Below are positions 14,588 through 22,874 of a DNA stretch of 57,364 nucleotides, piece by piece. Location: contig NZ_BOPH01000049.1 in NCBI RefSeq assembly GCF_016863655.1, positions 1-57,364 on the forward strand. Reading direction: 5' to 3'. The notes beneath the pieces were generated by a model that had not been told where the DNA came from, searched no databases, and worked only from the letters and a program-made list of their open reading frames with translations. This DNA comes from Virgisporangium ochraceum (GTDB taxonomy: Bacteria > Actinomycetota > Actinomycetes > Mycobacteriales > Micromonosporaceae). Position numbers and translations under genes: made by a program. How positions within the stretch are numbered: the stretch's first letter is position 1; each line of letters opens with the position of its first letter.

Positions 14588-15318
14588 GTGCGTCCCCTAA
14601 TGCCCATGACCTGGTGCCCGGCGGCCTCGAACGTGGCGACGGCCTCGTCCACGGCGGACGCCTCCACGGCGACCTCGACCACGACCAGGCCGTCTGTGAC
14701 GGCCTCGGCTTCCCGCAACTCGCCGGCGGTCAGGTCCCAGCGGCGCACGCCCGGGAGGTCGGCGGTCTGGCCCTGGTGGTCGCTGATCAGCACGCACCCG
14801 CCGGCGGCCAGGACCTCCTCGACGATCACCGGGACCTGCTCGCGGGTGGGACCGTCGAGGCCCTCCCACGGCTCGTCGAGGATGAGCAGGTCGGGCTCGG
14901 CCAGCATCGCCTGCAGCAGGCCCACCTTCTGCGCCGAGCCCTTCGACAGCTGCGAGATCGGGCGGTCGAGCAGGCCGGTGAAGTGCAGCCGCTCCGCCCA
15001 CTCCACGAAGCCGTCGGCGCGGACGCCGCGCACCCGGGCCAGCGACTCCAGGTAGTGCCGCGCGGTGAACGGCTGGTCGGCCGGGAAGCGCTCGGGCACG
15101 TAGCCGACCCGGGCGGGCCGGTCGGCGACCGTGCCCCGGTTCGGGCGCAGCAGCCCGGCGACGACCTGCAGCAGCGTCGACTTGCCGGCGCCGTTGCGGC
15201 CGACGACCGTGGCCACCTCACCGGGGTCGAGCGTCGCCGTGATCCCGCGGAGAACCCACGGGCCGCGGCCGTAGCGTAGCCAGACGTCGTCCAGTCGCAC
15301 CGGTCGATGGTGCCACAC
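14584..15318 (-). CDS. ABC transporter ATP-binding protein
   Basis: A 244-residue ATPase. Walker A is VGRNGAGKST (about 39-48), the signature loop is the variant SKGSAQKVGL, Walker B with catalytic Glu is LLILDEPWEGLD, and the switch His is in LISDHQG. The SKGSAQ signature replaces the usual LSGGQ, as in several ABC-2-type exporters. A C-terminal extension of about 40 residues follows. The GTG at 15318 lies 8 nt after the upstream stop; a second GTG at 15300 (VRLDDVWLRYG) is equally plausible because neither has a good Shine-Dalgarno. It is coupled to the permease gene by a 4-nt overlap. Confidence 0.9.
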   Translation of the reverse strand: MWHHRPVRLDDVWLRYGRGPWVLRGITATLDPGEVATVVGRNGAGKSTLLQVVAGLLRPNRGTVADRPARVGYVPERFPADQPFTARHYLESLARVRGVRADGFVEWAERLHFTGLLDRPISQLSKGSAQKVGLLQAMLAEPDLLILDEPWEGLDGPTREQVPVIVEEVLAAGGCVLISDHQGQTADLPGVRRWDLTAGELREAEAVTDGLVVVEVAVEASAVDEAVATFEAAGHQVMGIRGRT

Positions 15319-15326
15319 GGGCGGGA

Positions 15327-15800
15327 TCAGGTGCCGAAACGTTCACCTATCCAGGCGAGGTACGCGGCGGCGGTCGGCTCCGGGCCGGGGCCCAGGTTGA
15401 GGTGCGATCCCCGGTCCCACGCGCCGAGCATCGTGGCCGGCTCGTCCTCCATGGTCCAGGAGTGCTCCAGGGTCAGGAACCTGCGCTCCTCCGGCGGCTC
15501 GCACGGCACGACCGCGACGAAGTGCGCCTCGGCCCTGTGCTCCGCCGGCGGCATCGTGACCAGCAGGACCTCCACGGTGCCGGCCCGTTCGAGCGTGCCG
15601 GCGAGGCCGTCGGACGCCAGCCGCTCCTCCTCCGGGAAGTGCTGCTCGTAGTCGCTCCAGACGAAGTGCAGGAACTCGGTGGCGAAGCCGTCGGCGCCCA
15701 TGTCGCGCAGGCGGTACCTCGGGTTGAGCAGCAGCGTGCTCAGCAGGCGGTGCGCGAACCGGTAGTGGAACGGCCGGGCGTGGTCGTCACGGAGCAGCAT
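15327..15800 (-). CDS. Conserved hypothetical protein of the ABC operon
   Basis: A 157-residue soluble protein starting MLLRDDHARPFHYRFAHRLL, with FATEFLHFVWSDYEQHFPEEERL, a hydrophobic VEVLLVTMPP strand and a C-terminal AYLAWIGERFGT. I do not recognise a named domain. The ATG overlaps the stop of the upstream exported-protein gene (TGATG), and the ABC ATPase follows 8 nt downstream, so it is translated within the same operon. It lacks a signal peptide or membrane segment. The long open frame upstream in the same phase belongs to antisense of other genes and is not part of it. Confidence 0.75.
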   Translation of the reverse strand: MLLRDDHARPFHYRFAHRLLSTLLLNPRYRLRDMGADGFATEFLHFVWSDYEQHFPEEERLASDGLAGTLERAGTVEVLLVTMPPAEHRAEAHFVAVVPCEPPEERRFLTLEHSWTMEDEPATMLGAWDRGSHLNLGPGPEPTAAAYLAWIGERFGT

Positions 15801-16342
15801 CAGCGCTTCTTCAGGCAGAAGACGTAGGACTGGCCGTACTGCGGAATGTTGTTCCGGTAGTACGTCACCGTGTACGTGGTCGTCGCGCCCGACACCGACT
15901 GGCACTGGTTGGCGTCGATCGTGCCGTAGATGCGCCGGAGCACCTGGTACGTGCCCGGACCGCAGGCCACCGGCACCATGTCCGGGTCGTAGTCGGTGCC
16001 GGTGTTCTTCAGGCAGTCGCCCTTGTCGACCGCGTCGAGCGGGTTGGTGCTCGGGCTCGGCGGCGGCGCCACCGACCGGGTCGGCGTCGGTGGCGGCGAG
16101 TACGAGGTCGGTGGCGGCGACGGCCGCGTAGGGCTGGGCGTCGAGGCGCCGGCGCTGGTGCGGCGCTCCTTCTCGTCGTCGTCGTCGTTGAACAGGGCGT
16201 TGAGGCCGCCGCAGCAGGCCAGCACCGCCACTGCGGCGGCGATCCGGATCGCGACGTCGCCGATCCGCCGCCGGAACCGCGACGGCGGCCGCGGTGGCCG
16301 CTGACGCACGTACAACTGTGGATCGAACGGATCCATGCTCAT
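15800..16342 (-). CDS. Membrane-anchored Pro-rich protein with LppU-like C-terminal domain
   Basis: A 180-residue protein. A basic cytoplasmic segment (about 1-27) is followed by one transmembrane helix (VAIRIAAAVAVLACCGGL, about 30-47), an acidic DDDDEKERR patch, a Pro/Ser/Thr linker (about 63-98), and an extracytoplasmic domain with cysteines at DCLKNTG, VACGPGTY, NQCQSV and FCLKKR. That four-Cys pattern resembles the LppU/SCO3897-type domain of actinobacterial lipoproteins and membrane proteins. It is the first gene of the leftward ABC operon (one-nt TGATG overlap with the next gene). ATGs at 16342 and 16336 are both possible; a GGGGG stretch precedes them. Confidence 0.78.
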   Translation of the reverse strand: MSMDPFDPQLYVRQRPPRPPSRFRRRIGDVAIRIAAAVAVLACCGGLNALFNDDDDEKERRTSAGASTPSPTRPSPPPTSYSPPPTPTRSVAPPPSPSTNPLDAVDKGDCLKNTGTDYDPDMVPVACGPGTYQVLRRIYGTIDANQCQSVSGATTTYTVTYYRNNIPQYGQSYVFCLKKR

Positions 16343-16396
16343 GGTTCCCCCCGTGGGTCCGACGCATCGTAGTACGCCGAACCCGCGGGGACCGGT

Positions 16397-17971
16397 TCAG
16401 CCGACGCGCTCCTCCGTACCCGTCGGCGCCGGCATGTTCGACGGCAGGTCGAGGCTCGTGCGCAGCGTCACCGGGCGCAGGAGCAGCGCCGCGACCACGC
16501 TCACCACCGCGATGGCGGCCGAGATCAGGAAGATGTGACCGGTCGCGTCGCCGTACGCCGCCCGCACGATCGTCTCGACGGCCGCCGGCAGCGCGTTCAG
16601 GTTCAGGCTGTCGCCGGCGCTCCCGCTCACCGGGATGCCCGCGTCGGCGAGGCCCGTGCTGATCCCGTCCTTCACGTGCCGCGCCAGCACCGCGCCGAGC
16701 ACCGACACGCCGACGGCACCGCCGAGCGACCGGAAGAACGCGACGGTGGCGCTGGCCGCGCCGATGTCGCGCAGCGACACCGTGTTCTGCACGGCGAGCA
16801 CGAGGTTCTGCATGGTCATGCCGACGCCGGTACCGACGAGCAGCATCGCCAGCGCGACGAACCACATGTGCGTCTCGTGGTCGATCGTTCCGAGCAGCGC
16901 GAAGCCGACGACCAGGGTGATGGAGCCGGCGACGATGTACGGCTTGATCCGCCCGCTGCGGGTGATCATCCGGCCGGCCACGATCGAGGCGACCAGCACA
17001 CCGGCCATCATCGGGATCGTGAGCAGCCCGGCCTCGGTGGGGGTGTACCCGCGTCCGATCTGGAAGTACTGGCCGAGGAACACCGCGCCGCCGAACATGG
17101 CCATGCCCACGGCGAGGCTGCCGACGATCGCGAGCGCCGTCGTCCGTTCGCGGACGATGCCCAGCGGAACCACCGGCTCCGTGGCCCTCGTCTCCACGTA
17201 CACCGCCGCCGCCAGGACGACCACCGAGCCGCCGACCATCGCGAACGTCTGCCACGACAGCCAGCCGAACGTGTCGTCGACGAACGAGATCCAGATGAGC
17301 AGCAGGCTCACGCCGGCGGCGATCAGCGCCGCGCCCAGGTAGTCGATCCGCACGTTCCGCCGCCTGATCGTCGGCAGGTGCAGCGTGAACTGCAGCACCG
17401 CCAGCGCGACCAGCGCGACCGGGACGCCCACGAAGAAGCACCAGCGCCAGCCGAGCCAGTCGGTATCGACGATCACGCCGCCGAGCAGCGGTCCGCCGAC
17501 GGTCGCGAGCGCCATCACGCCGCCCAGGTAGCCGTTGTACCGGCCGCGCTCGCGCGGCGGGATCATCGCGGCGATCGCCACCTGCACCAGCGCCTGCAGG
17601 CCGCCGACGCCGATGCCCTGGAACGCGCGGGCCGCGATGAGCTGGCCGGCGGTCTGCGCGAACCCGGCCACGATCGAGCCGAGGATGAAGATGACGATCG
17701 CCACCTGCACCAGCAGCTTCTTGTCGAACAGGTCGGCGAGCTTGCCCCAGACCGGGGTGGTGGCGGTCGCGGCGAGCAGCGTCGCCGTGACGACCCACGT
17801 GTACTGCGTCTGTGAACCGTCGAGCGCGCCGATGATCTGCGGCAGCGCGGTCGACACGACGGTCGCGCTGAGCATCGCGACGAACAGCACCAGCAGCAGG
17901 CCGCTGAGGGCCTCCAGCGTCTGCCGGTGCGTCATCGGTTCGTCGCCGGTCTTCTCCAGGGTCGCTGTCAT
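16397..17971 (-). CDS. DHA2-family MFS drug exporter (EmrB/QacA type)
   Basis: A 524-residue drug:proton antiporter with 14 predicted helices. Readable landmarks are helix 1 LSATVVSTALPQIIGAL, motif A GKLADLFDKKLLVQ, the ARAFQGIGVGGLQALV segment of helix 4, and motif C-like GGPLLGGVIVDTDWLGWRW, all typical of the 14-TM EmrB/QacA branch. Its start overlaps the stop of the marR-type gene by 4 nt (ATGA), so regulator and pump form one operon under the operators at 18452-18495. The inducer is probably a toxic compound that is exported; its identity is not readable. Confidence 0.94.
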   Translation of the reverse strand: MTATLEKTGDEPMTHRQTLEALSGLLLVLFVAMLSATVVSTALPQIIGALDGSQTQYTWVVTATLLAATATTPVWGKLADLFDKKLLVQVAIVIFILGSIVAGFAQTAGQLIAARAFQGIGVGGLQALVQVAIAAMIPPRERGRYNGYLGGVMALATVGGPLLGGVIVDTDWLGWRWCFFVGVPVALVALAVLQFTLHLPTIRRRNVRIDYLGAALIAAGVSLLLIWISFVDDTFGWLSWQTFAMVGGSVVVLAAAVYVETRATEPVVPLGIVRERTTALAIVGSLAVGMAMFGGAVFLGQYFQIGRGYTPTEAGLLTIPMMAGVLVASIVAGRMITRSGRIKPYIVAGSITLVVGFALLGTIDHETHMWFVALAMLLVGTGVGMTMQNLVLAVQNTVSLRDIGAASATVAFFRSLGGAVGVSVLGAVLARHVKDGISTGLADAGIPVSGSAGDSLNLNALPAAVETIVRAAYGDATGHIFLISAAIAVVSVVAALLLRPVTLRTSLDLPSNMPAPTGTEERVG

Positions 17972-18435
17972 CGGGTGGTCTCCAGGTTCTGCCTATCGGT
18001 TCGTACCGCGCCGTCGAGGTCGGCCACGAAACGGCCGAGGGACGCGGTGAGCACGTCGATCTCGTCGTCCCGCCACGCCCGGAGCGCGCGGGCGAGCACC
18101 CGGTCGAACCGGTCCGACGCCTCCCTGAGGGCGTCCCGGCCGGCGGGGGTGACGGCGAGGATGCTGGCCCGCCGGTCGGTCGGGTCGGGCAGCCTCTCGA
18201 CCAGGCCCAGGGTGACGAGGGCGGTCACGGCCCGGCTGACCGTCGACTGGTCGAGGCCGGCGACGTGCGCCAGCTCCTTGGCGTGGCAGGTCTCGTCCCG
18301 GCCGGTCAGCTGGTCGATCGTCATGAGGATGCCGACCATGCCGGTGGGGGTGCTCAGGCCGTCACGCTGCTGCTTGAGCTGCCGGACGACCTTCATGAGG
18401 TCGCGCAGGCGCAGGGTGAGCTCGGCGGTCGTCAT
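17968..18435 (-). CDS. MarR-family repressor of the adjacent drug exporter
   Basis: A 155-residue winged-helix regulator. The recognition region LAHVAGLDQSTVSRAVTALV and the wing DRRASILAVTPAGRDAL (DxR-wing) are typical of MarR proteins. The ATG at 18435 has GGAAGG 6 nt upstream; upstream in-frame sequence reads through the operators and is rejected. It is the first gene of the operon with the DHA2 exporter, and its promoter carries two CTTGC/GCAAG inverted repeats, so autorepression relieved by exporter substrates is the likely circuit. Confidence 0.93.
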   Translation of the reverse strand: MTTAELTLRLRDLMKVVRQLKQQRDGLSTPTGMVGILMTIDQLTGRDETCHAKELAHVAGLDQSTVSRAVTALVTLGLVERLPDPTDRRASILAVTPAGRDALREASDRFDRVLARALRAWRDDEIDVLTASLGRFVADLDGAVRTDRQNLETTR

Positions 18436-18451
18436 GTCCGTCCTTCCGGGT

Positions 18452-18495
18452 GCTTGCTGCATGCAAGCTTCCGCCAATCTTGCCCAGTGTGCAAG
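18452..18495. promoter_or_regulatory. Paired MarR-type operators between divergent marR and tetR genes
   Basis: Two inverted repeats lie in the 105-bp divergent spacer: GCTTGC-N5-GCAAGC at 18452-18468 and CTTGC-N7-GCAAG at 18479-18495. The shared half-site CTTGC/GCAAG and the position right upstream of the MarR start suggest cooperative autorepression. The second site may also affect the TetR gene. Confidence 0.7.
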
Positions 18496-18540
18496 TTTGC
18501 TCAGTGCGAATGTAATGCGGGACACGTAGGCTTCGCCGCG

Positions 18541-19110
18541 ATGGAAGGACTGCGTGAACGCAAGAAGGCGGCGACCCGGCAGGCGCTGCACGAGGCGGCG
18601 CTGCGGCTGGCCACCGAGCACGGCATCGACAACGTCACCGTGGAGGCGATCGCCGACGCGGCGACCGTGTCACGCCGCACGTTCTCGAACTACTTCTCCA
18701 GCAAGGAGGAGGCGCTCTTCCACGCCGACCGGGTGTTCATCGAGCGGCTGGTCGCGCTCGTGCACGCCCGCCCGGCCGGCGAACCACCCTGGACCGCGCT
18801 GAGCCGCGCCGCCGACGGGATGCTCCCCGACGCGCTCGACGTCGACCGGATCACGTCGCGGCGGCTGCTGCGCAACCACCCGAGCCTGATCTCGCACCAG
18901 GTGGCCGTCTACGCCACGATCGAGCGCGACCTCGCCGCCGAGCTCGCCCAGCGCATGCCGGACGCCGCCGACACGCCGCTGCGCTCGCGCATCATGGCCG
19001 CCACGTTCCTCACCACCATCCGGGTGAGCACCCAGCACTGGCTCGACCACCCCGACCGTCCGCTGCCGGAGCTGATCCACGAGGCGCTGGGATACGCCGC
19101 CGACCGGTAG
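18541..19110 (+). CDS. TetR-family transcriptional regulator
   Basis: A 189-residue regulator. The N-terminal TetR helix-turn-helix reads VTVEAIADAATVSRRTFSNYF with SSKEEAL following (about 33-60). The C-terminal helical domain includes RRLLRNHPSLISHQ, of the type seen in MftR/actinobacterial TetR proteins. ATG 18541 matches the family start (MEGLRERKKAATRQAL); a -10-like TAGGCT lies 8 nt upstream, so the transcript may be leaderless. It is divergent from the MarR/DHA2 operon, which it may also control. A deaminase gene follows 19 nt downstream. Confidence 0.92.
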   Translation: MEGLRERKKAATRQALHEAALRLATEHGIDNVTVEAIADAATVSRRTFSNYFSSKEEALFHADRVFIERLVALVHARPAGEPPWTALSRAADGMLPDALDVDRITSRRLLRNHPSLISHQVAVYATIERDLAAELAQRMPDAADTPLRSRIMAATFLTTIRVSTQHWLDHPDRPLPELIHEALGYAADR

Positions 19111-19129
19111 TGCGTGTCAGGATCGCCGG

Positions 19130-19567
19130 GTGACATCTGAATCCGACATCGCTTTCCTCCGGCAGGCGGTCGCGCTCGCCGCCGAGGCCCGCGCCGGCGG
19201 CAACCCGCCGTTCGGGTCGCTGCTCGTCGGTCCCGACGGCAGTGTGCTGGCCGAGGAGCGCAACACCTCGCTCACCGAGAACGACATCACCGCCCACCCG
19301 GAGCTGAAGCTGGCCCGGTGGGCCGCCCGCGAGCTCGACCGCGAGACGGCGCGGGGCACCACCATGTACACCAGCTGCGAGCCGTGCGGCATGTGCACCG
19401 GCGCCATCGAGCGGGCGTTCCTGGGGCGCGTGGTGTACGCGATGTCGGGCGCGCAGCTCGGCACGCTCAAGGCACCCACCGCGCCGCCGACCGCGGTACC
19501 GGTGCCGGTGGACGGGCCGCTGCTGTTCGAGGAGGCCGCGATCCCCCTGGACGGTTACTACGTCTAA
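19130..19567 (+). CDS. Nucleoside/base deaminase (CMP/dCMP deaminase superfamily)
   Basis: A 145-residue zinc hydrolase predicted to deaminate a purine base, nucleoside or similar amine. The zinc/catalytic motifs are both present: HPELKLA (His ligand and proton-shuttle Glu) and TSCEPCGMC (PCxxC ligands). NPPFGSLLVGPDGSVL is the usual N-terminal core. The C-terminal region differs from TadA, so tRNA editing is less likely than free-base deamination. The GTG start at 19130 is the only family-consistent one. The gene follows the TetR gene by 19 nt and precedes the chitosanase gene by 30 nt. Confidence 0.88.
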   Translation: MTSESDIAFLRQAVALAAEARAGGNPPFGSLLVGPDGSVLAEERNTSLTENDITAHPELKLARWAARELDRETARGTTMYTSCEPCGMCTGAIERAFLGRVVYAMSGAQLGTLKAPTAPPTAVPVPVDGPLLFEEAAIPLDGYYV

Positions 19568-19597
19568 GGTCTGCCGGCGGCCGGCCGATGGCCGAAC

Positions 19598-20512
19598 ATG
19601 GCCGTACTGCACAAGATGGGCTCGGCCGCCGCGGTGGGCACCACCCTCGCCGTGCTCGCGGTTCCGATGCTCTCCGCCGACACCCCCGCTGTCACCAGCG
19701 ACAGAGCCAGTGCCCAACAGTCCGGCGACCCCTCGACCCCGGTGAAGGTGTTCCGCCGCAAGCTCGGCCCGGTGAAGCCGCCGGGCGTGCCGGTCATCAC
19801 GTCGGACCTCGCCGAGCCGGCCCGCAAGGAGGTGGCGATGCGGCTGGTGTCGAGCGCCGAGAACTCCACGCTCGACTGGCGGTCGCAGTTCGGCTACATC
19901 GAGGACATCGGCGACGGCCGGGGCTACACGGCCGGGATCATCGGGTTCTGCTCCGGCACCGGCGACATGCTGGAGCTGGTCGAGGCCTACACCGCCGCCG
20001 CGCCGGGCAACGGGCTGGCCCGGTTCCTTCCGGCGCTGCGGGCGGTGAACGGTACCGACTCGCACGCCGGGCTGGGCGCTCCGTTCGTCACCGCGTGGAA
20101 GGCCGCGGCCGCCGACCCGGCGTTCCAGCGGGCGCAGGAGTCCGAACGCGACCGCGTCTACTTCGGACCGTCGGTCGCGCAGGCGAAGGCCGACGGGCTG
20201 CGGGCCCTCGGCCAGTTCGTCTACTACGACGCGATCGTGATGCACGGACCGGGCACCGACCCGGTGAGCTTCGGCGGCATCCGGGCGACCGCGATCGCCC
20301 GGGCGAAGCCGCCGGCGCAGGGCGGTGACGAGGCGGCGTACCTGCACGCGTTCCTCGACGCCCGCACCGCGGCGATGCGTACCGAGGAGGCCCACAGCGA
20401 CACCAGCCGGGTCGACACCGCCCAGCGCGTCTTCCTCACCAGCGGCAACCTGGACCTGAACACGCCGCTGTCCTGGAAGGTCTACGGCGACCCGTTCTCA
20501 ATTCCCGCCTGA
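19598..20512 (+). CDS. csn: Secreted GH46 chitosanase
   Basis: A 304-residue extracellular endo-chitosanase predicted to cleave beta-1,4-glucosamine polymers with inversion. A short signal-like hydrophobic segment (about 8-26, TTLAVLAVPML) precedes a mature region of about 230 residues, normal for GH46. The family signature is readable: catalytic acid E88 in SSAENST, then FGYIEDIGDGRGYTAG with the general base D106, then GFCSGTGDM. ATG 19598 gives the signal peptide; no Shine-Dalgarno is seen. The 3' end overlaps the convergent serine hydrolase gene by 15 bp. The gene adds to the polysaccharide-degrading set with the GH5 enzyme at 35-36 kb. Confidence 0.93.
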   Translation: MAVLHKMGSAAAVGTTLAVLAVPMLSADTPAVTSDRASAQQSGDPSTPVKVFRRKLGPVKPPGVPVITSDLAEPARKEVAMRLVSSAENSTLDWRSQFGYIEDIGDGRGYTAGIIGFCSGTGDMLELVEAYTAAAPGNGLARFLPALRAVNGTDSHAGLGAPFVTAWKAAAADPAFQRAQESERDRVYFGPSVAQAKADGLRALGQFVYYDAIVMHGPGTDPVSFGGIRATAIARAKPPAQGGDEAAYLHAFLDARTAAMRTEEAHSDTSRVDTAQRVFLTSGNLDLNTPLSWKVYGDPFSIPA

Positions 20513-21655
20513 TCCCGACCCGCACAGCCCGTTCTCGACGACCCTGTCGACGGTGTGCTGGTGCTGCAGGAACAGCGCCGGCCGGGTGCCCGACACCGAC
20601 ACCGCGACGCTGCGCCGACCGTCGCGGGTGACCCCGTTGTCGCTGGTGTAGCCGCTGCCGCCGCCCGGGTGGCTCCAGTAGGTGCCGCCGCAGGGAAGCG
20701 GCCGCTCGAACAGTCCCAGGCCGTACCTCGCTCCGGGGAGCAGCTCCTCGAACTCGGGGCCGAGCGGCACCGTGCGGGTCATCTCGGCGAGCTGCGCCGG
20801 TTTCACCAGCCGGCCGCCGAGCAGCGCCCGGAAGAAGCGGTTGACGTCGGCGGTGGTCGAGACGAACGCGGCGCCGCCGTCGACGATGACCTGTTCGGTG
20901 ACGTCGGTCATCCCCGGGGCGTCGTCGAACTCGTGGTAGCCGCGGGCGTGCGGGTTCGGCAGGGTCGGGTCGTTGCCGGGCCACGTCGTGTCGCGCATGC
21001 CGGCCTTCGTCAGAACGCGCCGCCGTACCTCCTCGTGCCACGGGCGTCCGGTGACCCGGTCGATGACCATCTCGGCCACGATGTAGCCGATGTTCGAGTA
21101 CCGCCACCGCGTGCCCGGCGCGAAGTCCGGCGGGTGCCGCAGGGTCCGGCCCAGGAGATCGGCCGGCGTATAGGTGTCGTACCGGTGCGCGTAGTAGTCG
21201 GCGGCGGTGGCGAAGTCGGGCACGTCGTCGTGCAGGCCGCTGGTGTGCTGAAGCAGGTGCCGCACGGTGATGGCGCGGCCGTCGTTGCCGTTGCCGCGGA
21301 TCAGGCCCGGCAGCCACTTCTCCACCGGGTCGTCGAGGCCCATCCGCCCCTCGCCGACCAGTTGCAGGACGACTGTCGCGATGAACGCCTTGCCGGTGCT
21401 GGCGATGCGGGCCCGTCCGTTCGGCGGCACCGGGCGCCCGGTGCGCAGGTCGGCCACGCCCGCGGTGGCGACGACGTCGCGACCGTCCGGCCCGACCAGC
21501 CGCGCCTGCACGCCGGGCAGGCCCAGCGCGTGGACCGCGGCGACGTCGCGTCTCAACCGGTTGCCGTCGGTCGGGCCACCCGCGTGGGCCTCGACGGTGA
21601 CACCGGACCCGGCGACCAGCGCGGCCACCAGCACTGCGATGCGTATCGTTCTCAT
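20498..21655 (-). CDS. Exported serine hydrolase, beta-lactamase/D-Ala-D-Ala carboxypeptidase fold
   Basis: A 385-residue class C-type penicillin-binding-fold hydrolase. A signal peptide covers about 1-25 (IAVLVAALVAGSGVTVEA). The catalytic motifs are STGK (SxxK, in RIASTGKAFIATV), YSN (RWRYSNIGYI) and HPGGG replacing the KTG box. Such proteins act as D-Ala-D-Ala carboxypeptidases, esterases or D-aminopeptidases, and the reaction is not settled by sequence. It is divergent from a histidine kinase gene, and its 3' end overlaps csn. Confidence 0.9.
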   Translation of the reverse strand: MRTIRIAVLVAALVAGSGVTVEAHAGGPTDGNRLRRDVAAVHALGLPGVQARLVGPDGRDVVATAGVADLRTGRPVPPNGRARIASTGKAFIATVVLQLVGEGRMGLDDPVEKWLPGLIRGNGNDGRAITVRHLLQHTSGLHDDVPDFATAADYYAHRYDTYTPADLLGRTLRHPPDFAPGTRWRYSNIGYIVAEMVIDRVTGRPWHEEVRRRVLTKAGMRDTTWPGNDPTLPNPHARGYHEFDDAPGMTDVTEQVIVDGGAAFVSTTADVNRFFRALLGGRLVKPAQLAEMTRTVPLGPEFEELLPGARYGLGLFERPLPCGGTYWSHPGGGSGYTSDNGVTRDGRRSVAVSVSGTRPALFLQHQHTVDRVVENGLCGSGSGGN

Positions 21656-21715
21656 GCCGGAAACGCTAGGAACCGCGGGCGCCGCGACCCATACCGCCGG
21701 CTACCGCACCCGGTG

Positions 21716-21731
21716 CTACAGCTGGCTGTAG
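21716..21731. promoter_or_regulatory. Inverted repeat between divergent hydrolase and kinase genes
   Basis: CTACAG-CTGG-CTGTAG is a 6-4-6 inverted repeat in the 112-bp divergent spacer, about 25 bp upstream of the kinase -10 candidate TACAGA (21755-21760). It could be an operator; the binding protein is unknown. Confidence 0.4.
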
Positions 21732-21767
21732 TGCGGGTCGGTCCCCGCCTCGGGTACAGATATGCCA

Positions 21768-22874
21768 ATGACGCGTCGGCGGGCCACGGCCTACCTTCTG
21801 GCCACCCTGGGCACAGCGGCGGTGTCGCTGCTCGCCCTGCCGGTGCTGTGCCTGCCCGGGATCCGGGAGCCGTGGGCCCGCGCGAACCTCCGGCTGGCCG
21901 GCGACCGGCGGTGGCATCCGGTGCGGTTGCGCCGGCACCTGCTGTGGCTGGCCGTCCACGCCGGCACCGGCCTGCCGTTGGGGCTGTTCGCGGTGCTGGT
22001 CGTCGGCAACCTGGTCACCGCCGTGATCGCGATGACGCTCTGGTGGGCGTTCCCGCCCGCCGAGCCGGTCACGGTGTTCGTCGAGGTGCCGGTCACCGGC
22101 TGGGCCGTCGCGCTGGGGCTCGGGCCCGTGCAGCTGGCGCTGCTCACGGCCGTCACCGTGTGGGCGTTCCCGGTTCTCGCCGGCGCGCACGCCCGGCTGA
22201 CCCGCTGGGCGCTGACACCCTCGGAGGCGGAACGGCTGGCCACGCGGGTCGCCGACCTCACCCGCACCCGGGCCGACGTGCTCGACGCGCACAGCGCCGA
22301 ACTGCGACGCATCGAACGCGACCTGCACGACGGGGCACAGGCCCGGCTGGTCGCGGTGGCGATGCGGCTCGCGGTGGCGAAGCAGCGGTCCGACGACCCG
22401 GAGCTGGTGAACCGGCTCGTCGCCGAGGCGCACGAGGGCACCGAGGAGGCGATGGTCGAGCTGCGCGCGGTGATCCGCAACACGTACCCGCCGATCCTCG
22501 CCGACCGCGGCCTCGCCGGTGCGCTCGTCGCGGTCGCGGCCCGCAGCGGCCTGCCGACGACCGTCGACGTCGGTGACCTCGGCCGCGTGCCCGCGGCGGT
22601 GGAGTCGGTGGCGTACTTCGCGGTCACCGAGGCGCTCAGCAACGTCACCCGGCACAGCCGCGCCGGGCGCGCCGGCGTGCGCGCGTCCCGGTCCCATGAT
22701 CTTCTGACCGTGACGGTGACCGACGACGGCGCCGGCGGTGCCGACGAAGCGCGCGGAACCGGCCTCGCCGGCATCCGACGGCGGGCCGGCGCGCTCGACG
22801 GGACGCTCACCGTGCGCAGCCCGGCGGGCGGGCCGACCGAGATCACGCTGGAGGTGCCGTGCTCTCAGTGGTGA
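21768..22874 (+). CDS. NarL-type sensor histidine kinase
   Basis: A 368-residue membrane kinase. Two N-terminal hydrophobic stretches (about 10-30 and 60-95) and a third near 115-140 precede a HisKA_3 domain, whose phospho-acceptor His lies in RRIERDLHDGAQARL (H187 from this start). The HATPase N-box is TEALSNVTRHS, followed by the DDGAGG and GTGLAGIRRRAGAL G-boxes. ATG 21768 sits 7 nt after TACAGA, fitting a leaderless transcript; an ATG two codons upstream at 21762 is the alternative. The 3' end overlaps the response regulator by 16 nt, so the pair is co-translated. The signal sensed is unknown. Confidence 0.9.
   Translation: MTRRRATAYLLATLGTAAVSLLALPVLCLPGIREPWARANLRLAGDRRWHPVRLRRHLLWLAVHAGTGLPLGLFAVLVVGNLVTAVIAMTLWWAFPPAEPVTVFVEVPVTGWAVALGLGPVQLALLTAVTVWAFPVLAGAHARLTRWALTPSEAERLATRVADLTRTRADVLDAHSAELRRIERDLHDGAQARLVAVAMRLAVAKQRSDDPELVNRLVAEAHEGTEEAMVELRAVIRNTYPPILADRGLAGALVAVAARSGLPTTVDVGDLGRVPAAVESVAYFAVTEALSNVTRHSRAGRAGVRASRSHDLLTVTVTDDGAGGADEARGTGLAGIRRRAGALDGTLTVRSPAGGPTEITLEVPCSQW

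Noticed and set aside
15800..17798. Long upstream extension of the 157-residue operon protein
   Set aside because: It crosses two real genes in another frame; real translation starts at the TGATG overlap at 15800.
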